Of a stretch of DNA of 64,000 nucleotides, positions 8,559 through 17,921 are shown piece by piece. Origin of the DNA: Hyphobacterium indicum (GTDB lineage: Bacteria; Pseudomonadota; Alphaproteobacteria; Caulobacterales; Maricaulaceae); contig NZ_QBDX01000001.1 of the NCBI RefSeq assembly GCF_003129605.1, positions 248,001 to 312,000 of the forward strand. The letters run 5' to 3'. Each line of letters starts with the position of its first letter. The stretch's first letter is position 1. Position numbers and translations under genes: made by a program. The notes beneath the pieces were generated by a model. That model had not been told where the DNA came from, did not search any database, and saw only the letters and a list, made by a program, of their open reading frames with translations.

Positions 8559-10043
8559 TTAGACATTTGGCGAATTTTGAATACCGGTCCCCGAACCACG
8601 ATACAAGCTGGCAAGTATCGGGAAATAGCTCTCGAAATTGTAGTGTTTCCTGGCAAAAGCCCGGCCATTTTGACCCATGCGCATAAGAATGTCGGGCTGT
8701 TGTATGAGTTTCATCAGCGATTCATGCAGGGCATTTTCGTCGAGATCATCATAAATTTCGCCGCATTCGCCCGCTGACAGAAGCGCTGCCACATAGGGAA
8801 GGTTTGCGGACACAATGGCAATTCCGGCTTGCATATACTGACCGACCTTGTTGGGGCAGGCACCTTGATGATTTTCGATGTGTGAAAGATAGGGCACAAG
8901 TCCGATATCGGCGTCCATCGCGGCGATTGTCAATTTGTCTTCTGACACGCTTGGAAGGAAATAAATGGACTGGTCAAGGCGGCCCGTTCGCGCTGCAGCA
9001 CGGATCAGCGCATCGCGATGCGCATTATTGGGGCCACGTAGAAACAGCGCCGCCTTCGTGTCATCCACCTTGGCCCACCCGTCTATGACTTGTTCGAGGC
9101 CGCGCCCGGCCGCAAAACCACCCTGATAGAGAACTCTTATTCGCCCATGAGCGAGCTCGTCGAGCGAGAATTGCGGATCCGGTTTCAGCCCATCCGCGAG
9201 CGGGGAAGCGTTTGGAACGACCACAAAATGCGGCTTGCCATTATACGTCTTGTTGAATTTTTCCGCGATCGGCGGCGACACGGTCACAGCTCCATCCACA
9301 TGGCGCATCAACAGTCGCTCATAAGCGAAGAACAATGCCCGCGGCCTGGTATGCAGAATATAGGCGTCCGGGCCGTACTCATGTGCATCATAGATAACTC
9401 GGCAACCAAAAGCGGATTTGGCCAGGACTGCCGCAAGAAGGGCGTCAGGATCATTGGCGTGAATGACATCTGGCCGGGATTCAGGGTGGTTTTCGAGCCA
9501 TTGAATGTAACGCCTCGCAAATGCACCGGCATGGGTAAAGAAGTACCAGCGGTAGGCATTCAGCCCATTGATCAGGCGAACAAGACCCCCGTCCGCTAAA
9601 TCGTCAACCCGCCAGAAAAACCAGGCCCGCACCGACAGGACCAGGCGTTCGATGCGCCGGGTCGTTCGCTCATGCTGGCCAAGGCGCTCGGCAACGTAGT
9701 CGAGCATGCGCCAGGGAAGAAGCAGAAGTGTTATTACGAGCCAGAGCGGGGCCATGACGACGGCTGCCAATACCGCCAGCGGCAGGAGGATGGGATTCAG
9801 TCGTGACAGCATTTGAATTGCCAGCCACGTTGCCGGCTTGGCGGCATCTATCTGTCCGAGTCTTTTGACCAAATACGAAGCCGCCCGGACTTCTCCCGCC
9901 GGCCTGTCGGCGATCCACCCGACAACGCTCACTTCGAAATGGTTATGCGCGGCGGTATCTGCCGTCCAGCCAATCCGGGGGTCTGCGTCGGGTTCGTGCG
10001 CGCAAATCACGTGCAAGCGCGGGCTGGAGGCAGTTTCGGTCAT
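8559..10043 (-). CDS. Glycosyltransferase (GT4-like) with central membrane hairpin
   Basis: 494 aa. The N-terminal Rossmann half has HVICAHEPDADPRI. It is followed by a hydrophobic stretch at about 85-112 (ILLPLAVLAAVVMAPLWLVI) that could be a membrane hairpin. The donor-binding half shows VIHANDPDALLAA, YDAHEYGPDAY, RVLYQGGFAAGRGLE and GLVPYLSHIENHQGACPNK, where the E/N-rich segment is in the usual GT4 position. It probably adds a sugar to the lipid-linked chain on the cytoplasmic face. It follows the gene at 10053-11348 by 9 bases on the same strand. Confidence 0.8.
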   Translation of the reverse strand: MTETASSPRLHVICAHEPDADPRIGWTADTAAHNHFEVSVVGWIADRPAGEVRAASYLVKRLGQIDAAKPATWLAIQMLSRLNPILLPLAVLAAVVMAPLWLVITLLLLPWRMLDYVAERLGQHERTTRRIERLVLSVRAWFFWRVDDLADGGLVRLINGLNAYRWYFFTHAGAFARRYIQWLENHPESRPDVIHANDPDALLAAVLAKSAFGCRVIYDAHEYGPDAYILHTRPRALFFAYERLLMRHVDGAVTVSPPIAEKFNKTYNGKPHFVVVPNASPLADGLKPDPQFSLDELAHGRIRVLYQGGFAAGRGLEQVIDGWAKVDDTKAALFLRGPNNAHRDALIRAAARTGRLDQSIYFLPSVSEDKLTIAAMDADIGLVPYLSHIENHQGACPNKVGQYMQAGIAIVSANLPYVAALLSAGECGEIYDDLDENALHESLMKLIQQPDILMRMGQNGRAFARKHYNFESYFPILASLYRGSGTGIQNSPNV

Positions 10044-10052
10044 GAAAATCCG

Positions 10053-11348
10053 TCAGGAAGACTTGTTCGGCACAAGCCTGCAATAGATGGGTCTCAACAA
10101 CCATGCAAACGGGCGGAACAGGCGCGGGTTGTCCAGATAGAAACACTCGGCCTGAATGATGCGCCAATTGAGCCAGTCCTTAAAATTGCTCGCCATCCGG
10201 GCGATCGCTGACGGGGAATGGCTGGCAACCGGTAGCGGGTCAATCCAAGCTGTATCTATTTCCGCAACGAGCGACCGGTAGGTATACAGACCGCTTTCGA
10301 CGATTTCCTGATAAGCCCGCTCGACGATAGTTGAAACAGCCTCATCGTCCTTGAGCACGTCGATGACAGCATCGAGGTTGGAAAAGTCTTCCTCAATTGG
10401 AACATAATGGCGGTCAGCCTCCAGAATTCCGTTATACCGTCCTCGTACGAGAGCCTGAACGGTTCCGGTTGCGACCGCTTCGAGGTGGCGCGGCGACAGA
10501 CAGGCGAGCTTGAAATCTTCATTGTCCTCCGGAAAACAGGCTCGTCGGACGTCTTCCAGCTTCGCATCCGGATTGGCAGCGACATAATCGTCGACACACG
10601 CCTTGATCGCACCATCTGGATCAATGAGGGAGGCACCGCCCTCCACGCCTACGGTTGCTCGGCTATTACCAAGAAACTTCAACCATTTTTCGCCGGTTAT
10701 CGTGTCAGCGGCAGTCATGGAGATGTCGCTTGGAAGATCGCGGTGCTCCAGAGCTGCACGCATGGCCTCGCCGACGCGAACCTTGTAGGTGCCATGTTCG
10801 CCCAGCCAAAATCCGGTATCCCAGGCTCTGTACGAGAGGAAAATATCCCGCTTTCTGACCGGCAAATTGTATTTTTTTGCTTTCTTGACGATACGGTCGT
10901 CCAGATAGCCGGTAAGCACCGTACGAAACTGGATTCTATCGCAGAGTGGACCATACAGCGTTGACCAGTTTGCCGGTTCTGCACAACTGAGCACAACATC
11001 CACGCGCAATTTTTCCAAAATTACGTGAAGCCGCTTAACGAGGTAATATTCGTCCTGGGGAAATGCAATTTTTAACGCTGGTATACGGCCGATAAGTTCA
11101 AGGGTTGGCTCGAGGCGGGTGTATTCTGCTTGGTTCCAGCGAACGCCGCAAAAGCTTGTATGGACGATTATCGCATCCGGCTGGATAGCCCGCAGCGATT
11201 CAACCGGATCACACATGGCTGCATTGACATAGGCGGTGTGATTACGGCTGTAGCGCTGCCATGCGTATAAATGGGATTCAACCGCCGACCGAAGCGGATA
11301 AGACCCTCTTGAATGATAGAGAATCGCAACGGTTTTGCAGCGTGTCAT
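10053..11348 (-). CDS. Glycosyltransferase-like (CgeB-type) protein
   Basis: 431 aa. The N-terminal half (VAILYHSRGSYPLRS, ALKIAFPQDEYYLVK, DVVLSCAEP) and the C-terminal half (GVEGGASLIDPDGAIKA, CLSPRHLEAVATGTVQAL, PIEEDFSNLDAVIDVLKDD) match the layout of CgeB/spore-maturation-type glycosyltransferases, in which a late RxxE-type helix and a Y-P-[IV]-x-x-D-x-S-N element are typical. The N-terminal half is similar to the incomplete protein at 1-525. It is first in a leftward operon with the GT4-like gene. Acceptor and donor are unknown. Confidence 0.7.
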   Translation of the reverse strand: MTRCKTVAILYHSRGSYPLRSAVESHLYAWQRYSRNHTAYVNAAMCDPVESLRAIQPDAIIVHTSFCGVRWNQAEYTRLEPTLELIGRIPALKIAFPQDEYYLVKRLHVILEKLRVDVVLSCAEPANWSTLYGPLCDRIQFRTVLTGYLDDRIVKKAKKYNLPVRKRDIFLSYRAWDTGFWLGEHGTYKVRVGEAMRAALEHRDLPSDISMTAADTITGEKWLKFLGNSRATVGVEGGASLIDPDGAIKACVDDYVAANPDAKLEDVRRACFPEDNEDFKLACLSPRHLEAVATGTVQALVRGRYNGILEADRHYVPIEEDFSNLDAVIDVLKDDEAVSTIVERAYQEIVESGLYTYRSLVAEIDTAWIDPLPVASHSPSAIARMASNFKDWLNWRIIQAECFYLDNPRLFRPFAWLLRPIYCRLVPNKSS

Positions 11349-11561
11349 TGCGCTTGGCTTCCCCGGGTGAGTTTGGAGTTTATGGCTGACTGCGAGCGTC
11401 TGGGGTTGTCAATAAGGAGTTCAGCGCGCTTTTGTCCAGTGAATGGGTCAACTTAGTCACTTGACTCGTCAAGCTTCCCTACTCATACCGCCGTCGAACC
11501 GTGGAGGGGCTTCTCCGCTTTGGGGCGTGCCAGATGCCTGAATTATTACCGGAGTGACAGC
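11349..11561. promoter_or_regulatory. Divergent intergenic region before asnB
   Basis: 213 bases separate the leftward glycosyltransferase operon from asnB. The ribosome site for asnB (GGAG, 11551-11554) lies at its right end. TTGTCA near 11408 could be a -35 element, but no convincing -10 partner is seen. Confidence 0.3.
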
Positions 11562-13475
11562 ATGTGTGGTATTGGCGGAGCGGTGAGTCTCAACGGTCAG
11601 CCGATTGCGCAACTCGACCGGAAACTGACTGCAATCAGCCAGCTGATAGAGCACCGCGGCCCGGACGGCCATGGCAGCTGGGCCAATGATTCCGGCAGTG
11701 TTGGTCTGGTCCACCGCCGCTTGGCCATTATTGACCTCACGCCGGACGGTGCCCAGCCGATGGCTGCCCCGAATGGCACGGTTCTGACCTATAATGGTGA
11801 AATCTATAATTATGTCGAATTGCGGGACACTCTTTCGCGCGGCTGGGATTTCCACTCCCATTCGGATACCGAGACCATTCTTGCTGCATATGAAAAGCAC
11901 GGGGCCGATTGCGTTGAACACCTGCGTGGAATGTTTTCCTATGCACTCTGGGATCATCGCCGGAATGTTCTGGAATGTGCCCGCGACCGGTTCGGCATCA
12001 AGCCGTTCTACTACACGGTCGTCGACGGGGTTTTCTACTTTGCTTCGGAGGTCAAGGCGCTTGTCCCGATCCTGCCCGAGGTCGAAATCGACCGCAAAGC
12101 ACTCACTGAGTATCTGACTTTTCAATATCCGATTACCGAGCTGACCCTGTTCAAGGGTGTGCACCAGCTTCATCCCGGTCATGCTTTGACTGTGAAGAAT
12201 GGTCAGGTTTCAATTCGCAAATACTGGGACGTGCGATATGAGCACGATCATTCCATAACGGCCGATGCGGCGCGGCAGCGGATACATGAGCTGCTCAGCG
12301 ACTCCGTCAATGTCCACCTTCGCGCGGACGTGCCGATCGGTGCATATCTTTCGGGCGGTGTGGATTCCAGCCTCATTGCGTTGCTTGCCGCCGAATACAG
12401 CCCGGACAACAATCTCGCCTTTCATGGCAAATTCACGGCTTATCCCGGCTATGATGAAAGCCATCATGCCGAGGTTGTGGCCCAGAAGGCCGGCATGAAT
12501 CTCCATCAGATCGATATCGGTGCGATGGATTTCGAAAACAATCTTGCCAAGGTCATCTACCATCTCGACTATCCGGTCGCAGGTCCGGGGTCCTTCCCGC
12601 AATACATGGTTTCCAAACTCGCCAGCGAACACCTCAAAGTCGTTCTGGGTGGACAGGGTGGCGACGAGATTTTCGGTGGCTATGCCCGCTACATGGTCGG
12701 CTATCTCGAGCGTCTGATCCTCGGCGCCCTGGATGGAAATCTTGACGATGGATCCTATTCGGTCACCTTCGAGTCCGTTATTCCCAATCTGGGCTTGCTG
12801 CGCGAATATAAGCCGCTCATGCAGCAATTCTTCTCGAAGGGAATGTTTGAAACCCTGGACCGGCGTTTTTACCGATTGATCGACCGGTCGACGGACATGG
12901 CCGACGAAATTGACTGGACGGCGCTGGATGGCGCACATGCCATGGAAAGCTATCTCGGCGTATTCAACGACCGGTCGGTGATCGCGGAAAACGCGCACCT
13001 CGATTCGATGAGCCGCTTTGACTTCAAGCGTCTCTTGCCCGCGCTTCTGCAGGTCGAGGACCGGATGAGCATGGCACACGGGCTGGAATCGCGAGTGCCG
13101 CTGCTGGATCACCCGTTGGTCGAATATGCAGCGACGATCCCGCCGGAAGTGAAATATGAGGGTGGCCGCCTGAAAGAGCTTCTGCGCACCACCTATGCCG
13201 ACACGCTGCCCTCGAGCATCTTCGAACGGCGCGACAAGATGGGCTTCCCTGTGCCGCTCAAGGAATGGTATGCGGGCGAGCTCAATACATTTGTCAAAGA
13301 CATCTTCCATAGCCAGTCTGCAAAGGACCGGCATTTCATGAATTCGGATGCTGTGCTGGCCAATTTCGACAAGGATAGCCGCTTCTCGCGCAAGACTTGG
13401 GGACTGCTCAGCCTTGAGCTCTGGCATCAACAATTCGTCGACAAGGCGCACGAATTCCGGGCGATGGCTGCCTGA
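11562..13475 (+). CDS. asnB: Glutamine-dependent asparagine synthase-like amidotransferase
   Basis: 637 aa from ATG 11562, chosen because class II amidotransferases need Cys2 (MCGIGGAV) as the N-terminal nucleophile after Met removal; GGAG sits 7 bases upstream. The glutaminase domain (1-200) shows HRGPDG and YNGEIYN. The synthetase domain has the pyrophosphate loop SGGVDS (264-269). In glycan loci such enzymes are thought to amidate uronic acids to uronamides rather than make asparagine. Position at the head of a sugar-nucleotide operon (three SDRs and a 2-epimerase) supports this, but the biochemistry is inferred. Confidence 0.85.
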   Translation: MCGIGGAVSLNGQPIAQLDRKLTAISQLIEHRGPDGHGSWANDSGSVGLVHRRLAIIDLTPDGAQPMAAPNGTVLTYNGEIYNYVELRDTLSRGWDFHSHSDTETILAAYEKHGADCVEHLRGMFSYALWDHRRNVLECARDRFGIKPFYYTVVDGVFYFASEVKALVPILPEVEIDRKALTEYLTFQYPITELTLFKGVHQLHPGHALTVKNGQVSIRKYWDVRYEHDHSITADAARQRIHELLSDSVNVHLRADVPIGAYLSGGVDSSLIALLAAEYSPDNNLAFHGKFTAYPGYDESHHAEVVAQKAGMNLHQIDIGAMDFENNLAKVIYHLDYPVAGPGSFPQYMVSKLASEHLKVVLGGQGGDEIFGGYARYMVGYLERLILGALDGNLDDGSYSVTFESVIPNLGLLREYKPLMQQFFSKGMFETLDRRFYRLIDRSTDMADEIDWTALDGAHAMESYLGVFNDRSVIAENAHLDSMSRFDFKRLLPALLQVEDRMSMAHGLESRVPLLDHPLVEYAATIPPEVKYEGGRLKELLRTTYADTLPSSIFERRDKMGFPVPLKEWYAGELNTFVKDIFHSQSAKDRHFMNSDAVLANFDKDSRFSRKTWGLLSLELWHQQFVDKAHEFRAMAA

Positions 13476-13525
13476 CCGGGACGGCCGCGCCTTTCAACAC
13501 AACAATCGCCAAGGAGAATGATCCA

Positions 13526-14470
13526 ATGAAAGTGCTCGTAACCGGGGGGGCCGGACAGGTCGGTTCACACGTCGCAGAAATGCTTATGGAACGCGGCGAT
13601 CATGTCATCGCCATCGACAATCTGGAAACCGGGCGGCGTGAACACCTGCCGCAATCGCATCCGAATCTGACCTATGTCCAGGGCGACATCGCCGACAAGG
13701 CACTGATCGATTCCCTGTTTGAAGAGCACAAACCCGACATCGTCGTTCACACGGCCGCGTCCTACAAGGACCCCGACGACTGGTATACCGACACGGTAAC
13801 CAATGCCGTCGGCGGCGCCAATCTCGTCAAGGCCGCCAAGATTCACGGCACCAGGCGTTTCATCTATTTCCAGACGGCCCTGTGCTATGGCACCAAGCCG
13901 ACCGAAAGCCCGATCACGCTCAACCACCCGAAGAATCCGGCCAATTCCTCCTATGCGATCACCAAGACCGCTGCCGAAGATTTTCTGGAGTATTCGGGCA
14001 TCGACTTTGTGACTTTCCGCCTGGCCAATGTCATCGGTCCGCGCAATGTCTCCGGGCCGCTGCCGATTTTCTTCCAGCGCCTTCGCGACGGGAAGAAGTG
14101 CTTCATCACGCCGGCACGCCGTGATTTCGTTTATGTCGGTGACCTGGCACGAAATGTTATCAAGGCCGTCGATGGAACGGGAAGCGGTGCGTATCACTTC
14201 TCCTCGGGCACCGACATCGCGATCAAGGAGCTGTATGATGCTGTCGTCGAGGCTCTGCAGATCAATGAATATCCGGAACCGGACGTCCAGCCGCTCGGCC
14301 CTGACGATGCGGCTTCCATCCTGCTCGACCCGTCGCGCACCTTTGCCGATTTCGGACAGATAGAGTTCACGCCGCTCAAGGAATTCGTGAAACTCGCCGT
14401 CGACTATTACAATGAGCACGGCACGCTGGGTGAATACACGCACCTGCGCCTTCAGGACAAGAAACAGTAG
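13526..14470 (+). CDS. NAD-dependent sugar-nucleotide epimerase/dehydratase (extended SDR), 1 of 3
   Basis: 314 aa. The Rossmann motif GGAGQVG (7-13) and the active-site pair Y143/K147 (YAITK) are intact. A YKDPDDW motif (about 80-86) follows the AAS element in place of the common AAQ. It acts in the cytoplasm on a nucleotide sugar, most likely a UDP-HexNAc or its uronate. It is 50% or so similar by eye to the next gene, 11 bases downstream, so the two arose by duplication. Family resemblance is to the SDRs of Bordetella-type O-antigen loci (recalled, not searched). Confidence 0.85.
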   Translation: MKVLVTGGAGQVGSHVAEMLMERGDHVIAIDNLETGRREHLPQSHPNLTYVQGDIADKALIDSLFEEHKPDIVVHTAASYKDPDDWYTDTVTNAVGGANLVKAAKIHGTRRFIYFQTALCYGTKPTESPITLNHPKNPANSSYAITKTAAEDFLEYSGIDFVTFRLANVIGPRNVSGPLPIFFQRLRDGKKCFITPARRDFVYVGDLARNVIKAVDGTGSGAYHFSSGTDIAIKELYDAVVEALQINEYPEPDVQPLGPDDAASILLDPSRTFADFGQIEFTPLKEFVKLAVDYYNEHGTLGEYTHLRLQDKKQ

Positions 14471-14481
14471 GTTCGGTCACC

Positions 14482-15426
14482 ATGCGCATTCTCATTACTG
14501 GCGGGGCGGGCAGCCTCGGGGCCAACATTATTGACCATCTCCTGCCGCGTGACGGCTACGAGATCCTGGTCCTCGACAACTTTGCGACCGGCAACCGCTT
14601 GTCGCTGCCCGAAGGCCATCAGCGCCTGTCGGTCGTCGAAGGCTCGGTGGCCGACAAGGCTCTGGTCGATAAGTGCTTTGCCGACTTCCAGCCTACCCAT
14701 GTCATCCATTCGGCCGCGGCCTACAAGGATCCCGACGACTGGGAAGAAGATGCGCGTACCAACATTCTCGGATCTATCCACGTCGCCAAGGCGGCTGAGG
14801 CGGCCGGGGTGAAGCGTCTGGTGAATTTTCAGACAGCGCTGAATTTCGGACGGCCGAAGACCGTGCCGATCCCGAATGACGCACCGTCCGCGCCTTTCAC
14901 CAGCTATGGCATTTCGAAAACAGCCGGCGAGCAGGTCATGCTGATGGCCAACCTCAACACGGTGTCGCTGCGTCTGGCCAACATTACCGGCCCGCGCCTG
15001 GCAATCGGCCCTATTCCGACCTTTTACACGCGACTTAAGGCCGGGAAGAGCTGCTTCTGTTCCGATACCGTACGCGATTTCATGCACATGGATGATTTCA
15101 TCGCCATCCTCGACAAGGCGCTCGACGAAAATGGTCCGACCGGCGTCTTCAATATCTCGACCGGTGAGGGCAAGTCGATCAAGGACGTCTTCGATCAGGT
15201 CGTGGCCTATCTTGGCATCGAGTTGGCGGAAGACGTGCCCATCGTTCCCGTTGGCGATGATGACGTGCCGGCCGTTGTTCTGGATCCGTCGGTGACCGAA
15301 AAGGCTTTTGACTGGAAGGCCCGGGTTTCTTTCGAGGACACCATCCGCAAAATGCTCGAATGGTATGACACCCACGGTGTTACAGCGATCTATTCACACG
15401 TCCGCGTGCCGCCGAAAGCCGGTTGA
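14482..15426 (+). CDS. NAD-dependent sugar-nucleotide epimerase/dehydratase (extended SDR), 2 of 3
   Basis: 314 aa, the same length as its upstream paralogue. It has GGAGSLG (7-13) and Y142/K146 (YGISK), and keeps YKDPDDW. Where paralogue 1 has FQTALCYG, this one has FQTALNFG, which loses the Tyr usually near the upstream Ser/Thr. That difference may mark a different reaction or a structural partner. It probably works with paralogue 1 on one pathway, possibly as a heteromer. Confidence 0.83.
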   Translation: MRILITGGAGSLGANIIDHLLPRDGYEILVLDNFATGNRLSLPEGHQRLSVVEGSVADKALVDKCFADFQPTHVIHSAAAYKDPDDWEEDARTNILGSIHVAKAAEAAGVKRLVNFQTALNFGRPKTVPIPNDAPSAPFTSYGISKTAGEQVMLMANLNTVSLRLANITGPRLAIGPIPTFYTRLKAGKSCFCSDTVRDFMHMDDFIAILDKALDENGPTGVFNISTGEGKSIKDVFDQVVAYLGIELAEDVPIVPVGDDDVPAVVLDPSVTEKAFDWKARVSFEDTIRKMLEWYDTHGVTAIYSHVRVPPKAG

Positions 15427-15473
15427 GAATTCCAGCGCGCTTGAGACTTAACGCAGACAAAGCCGAGGCAAAA

Positions 15474-16544
15474 ATGGCCGAAAAGACGTTTGACGGAAAA
15501 AAACTGATGATCGCGGGCGGTGCAGGCTTCGTGGGCTCCAACCTCGCCCGCGCGCTCCTCAAGACGGATCTGAAGGAATTGATCATTGTCGACAATCTCT
15601 TGTCATCGGATCCGGTGAATATTCCGGATGACCCGCGTGTGACGTTCATTCCGCGTTCCATCACTGACGACGAGGTCCTGTCCCGGATACCGGACGATCT
15701 CGATTTTGCCTGGGCGCTCTACTGCCTTCACGGCAACCAGTCGTCGATTGCTGACCCGATGCTGGACCATGACAACAATACGCTGCCGAGCCTCAAGCTG
15801 TTCAACCGCCTGAAGGACATCAAGTCGCTTGATCGCGTCGTGTATGCGGCGGCGGGCTGTGCAGTTGCCGAAAAGACATTTGGCGAAGCCGCGGCGACCA
15901 AGGAAGATGCGCCCGTCTCGCTCTATCACGACAGCCCGTATTCGATTTCGAAGCTGATCGGCGAATTCTACGGAAACTATTTCTGGAAGCAGTACGGGTT
16001 GCCCTTCGTGAAAGCCCGTTTCCAGAATGTCTACGGACCCGGGGAAATCCTCGGTGCAGGACGCTGGCGTGGCACCCACCATTCGGTGTGGCGCAATGTG
16101 ACGCCGACCTTCATCTTCCGCTCGCTGCACCACGAAGCGCTGCCGCTCGACAATGGCGGCGATGCCAGCCGCGACTTCATCTTCGTCGAGGACATGGCGC
16201 GTGGCCTGATGGCCTGTGCGCTGAAGGGCGGCGCTGGCGAGACCTACAATCTGGCATCGGGCGTCGAAACCACAATTCTCGACCTTGCTGCCAAGATCAA
16301 TGCACAGACAGAGAACCCGACGCCCTATGATCTCAAGCCCAAGCGCGACTGGGACACATCCGGCAAGCGTTTTGGCGACCCGACGAAATCGCGCGAGGAG
16401 CTGGGCTTCGAGGCGCAGATCTCCATTGATGAGGGGCTGAAACGCACGGTCGAATGGACCAGGGAAAACATGCCGACGATCAAGCGCTGCATGGCTCAGC
16501 ACGTCCACTTCGTGCCTGACATCAAGAAGTATCTGAAGGACTAG
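15474..16544 (+). CDS. NAD-dependent sugar-nucleotide epimerase/dehydratase (extended SDR), 3 of 3
   Basis: 356 aa from ATG 15474, with GAGG 5 bases upstream; a TTG at 15423 overlaps the previous stop but is less likely. It has GGAGFVG (15-21) and Y156/K160 (YSISK), with a distinct AAAGCAVAEKT segment before the active Tyr. It is more diverged from the other two than they are from each other. Conserved C-terminal features (FVEDMARGL, TYNLASGVET) are those of UDP-sugar epimerases/dehydratases. The exact product is unknown. Confidence 0.83.
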   Translation: MAEKTFDGKKLMIAGGAGFVGSNLARALLKTDLKELIIVDNLLSSDPVNIPDDPRVTFIPRSITDDEVLSRIPDDLDFAWALYCLHGNQSSIADPMLDHDNNTLPSLKLFNRLKDIKSLDRVVYAAAGCAVAEKTFGEAAATKEDAPVSLYHDSPYSISKLIGEFYGNYFWKQYGLPFVKARFQNVYGPGEILGAGRWRGTHHSVWRNVTPTFIFRSLHHEALPLDNGGDASRDFIFVEDMARGLMACALKGGAGETYNLASGVETTILDLAAKINAQTENPTPYDLKPKRDWDTSGKRFGDPTKSREELGFEAQISIDEGLKRTVEWTRENMPTIKRCMAQHVHFVPDIKKYLKD

Positions 16545-16551
16545 ACCACAG

Positions 16552-17601
16552 TTGACCCGTACCATCTTCACCGTCGTCGGCGCGCGTCCGCAATTCATCA
16601 AGGCGGCTGCCGTCAGCCGTGTCATCGCCGGCCGGCCCAATCTCAACGAGCTGATCGTTCATACCGGCCAGCATTATGACCCGGACATGTCGGACGTTTT
16701 CTTTGACGAGTTGGGCATTCCGGTCCCTGCGCGGCGTTATGAATTCGGCGGCGGAAGTCACGGGGCGATGACGGGCAAGATGCTCGCTGCGATTGAGGAG
16801 GCGCTTGTCGAAGACAAGCCTGATGCCGTGCTCGTCTATGGTGACACCAACTCGACGCTCGCCGGTGCACTTGCTGCTGCGAAGCTGCATATCCCGGTCA
16901 TCCATGTCGAGGCGGGTCTGCGTTCGTTCAACCGCCGCATGCCCGAAGAGATCAACCGCGTCATGGCCGACCATTTGAGCGCGCTTCTGCTTTGTCCGAC
17001 CCAGACCGGCGTCGACAATCTGAAAGCGGAAGGCATTACCCGGGGCGTTCACGCCGTTGGCGACGTCATGCATGACGCGACGCTCTATGCCATCGAACAG
17101 GCCAGGGCGAAATCCGACGTCATCGAGAAGCTGGATCTCGAGGGCCGCGACTATGCAGTCTGCACGCTGCATCGCGCGGAAAACACAGATGATCCCGACC
17201 GGTTTACCCGTATCATCGCCTTCCTTGAGGAACAGGCCAGGGAACGTCTCGTCGTCTTCCCCGTCCATCCGCGCACCCGAAAGGTGATGGCTGAACGGGG
17301 CATTTCACCGAAGGGCGTAAAGCAGGTCGACCCGATGGGATATTTTGATCTGAACCGTCTGATGGCGGGCAGCTCGCTTGTGCTGACGGATTCCGGCGGT
17401 TTGCAGAAGGAAGCCTATTTCCACCGCAAGCCGGCGATCACGCTGCGCGACGAGACTGAATGGGTCGAAACCATCGAGGCGGGTTGGAACCGGCTCTGGA
17501 CGCAGAAAGACTGGAAGAGTCCGCGCCGCGACATCCTGGACTATGGTCAGGGTGATGCCGGTGAACGCACAGTCGATGCGATCGAGGCCTTCCTGGGATA
17601 G
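16552..17601 (+). CDS. wecB: UDP-N-acetylglucosamine 2-epimerase (non-hydrolysing)
   Basis: 349 aa, the usual length of the WecB/WbpI family. The start is TTG at 16552, giving MTRTIFTVVGARPQFIKAA, which matches the family N-terminus. Catalytic positions are visible: D98 (YGDTNSTLA), E120 (HVEAGLRSF), E132/E133 (PEEINR) and H207 (TLHRAEN). It inverts C2 of UDP-GlcNAc or of a 2,3-diacetamido uronate (WbpI-type). The WbpD-like acetyltransferase at 20578 makes the WbpI role attractive, but sequence alone does not separate the two. Confidence 0.92.
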   Translation: MTRTIFTVVGARPQFIKAAAVSRVIAGRPNLNELIVHTGQHYDPDMSDVFFDELGIPVPARRYEFGGGSHGAMTGKMLAAIEEALVEDKPDAVLVYGDTNSTLAGALAAAKLHIPVIHVEAGLRSFNRRMPEEINRVMADHLSALLLCPTQTGVDNLKAEGITRGVHAVGDVMHDATLYAIEQARAKSDVIEKLDLEGRDYAVCTLHRAENTDDPDRFTRIIAFLEEQARERLVVFPVHPRTRKVMAERGISPKGVKQVDPMGYFDLNRLMAGSSLVLTDSGGLQKEAYFHRKPAITLRDETEWVETIEAGWNRLWTQKDWKSPRRDILDYGQGDAGERTVDAIEAFLG

Positions 17602-17921
17602 CGGACCGGATATCGGCACCTTTTCGGGTATCACGCATTTGCTGGAATTCAGTTGGGTCGCCCGATAGCGCTTACCCGATCGGATCGTCGCCTAGAGGCG
17701 GCGCGACCGGACAGTCTGCGGTATATCTGGTACGGGCTGGAAGTTGCCGCAATAACGCCCCATGACCGTTAACGGGTGGATGCAGACAAAGGCAAAATAG
17801 AATCAGGTCGCCCACTAAACCCCGGTAATTGTCGTCAGGGATTTGCCATGCTGCCCGTTTAGGGTGTAATGTCACAAGTGAGCCAATCCTGCCTTAGCTG
17901 AAAGATACGCCTTGTAGTCCA
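17602..17921. other. Intergenic region, nothing recognised
   Basis: 320 bases between the 2-epimerase and the second transglutaminase-like gene. I see no ORF with a coding look, no RNA gene and no convincing terminator. It presumably carries the promoter of the next gene. Confidence 0.4.

Noticed and set aside
12210-16646. Long minus-strand frames (292-413 codons) opposite asnB and the SDR genes
   Set aside because: All mirror the codon pattern of the real genes and show no family motifs.
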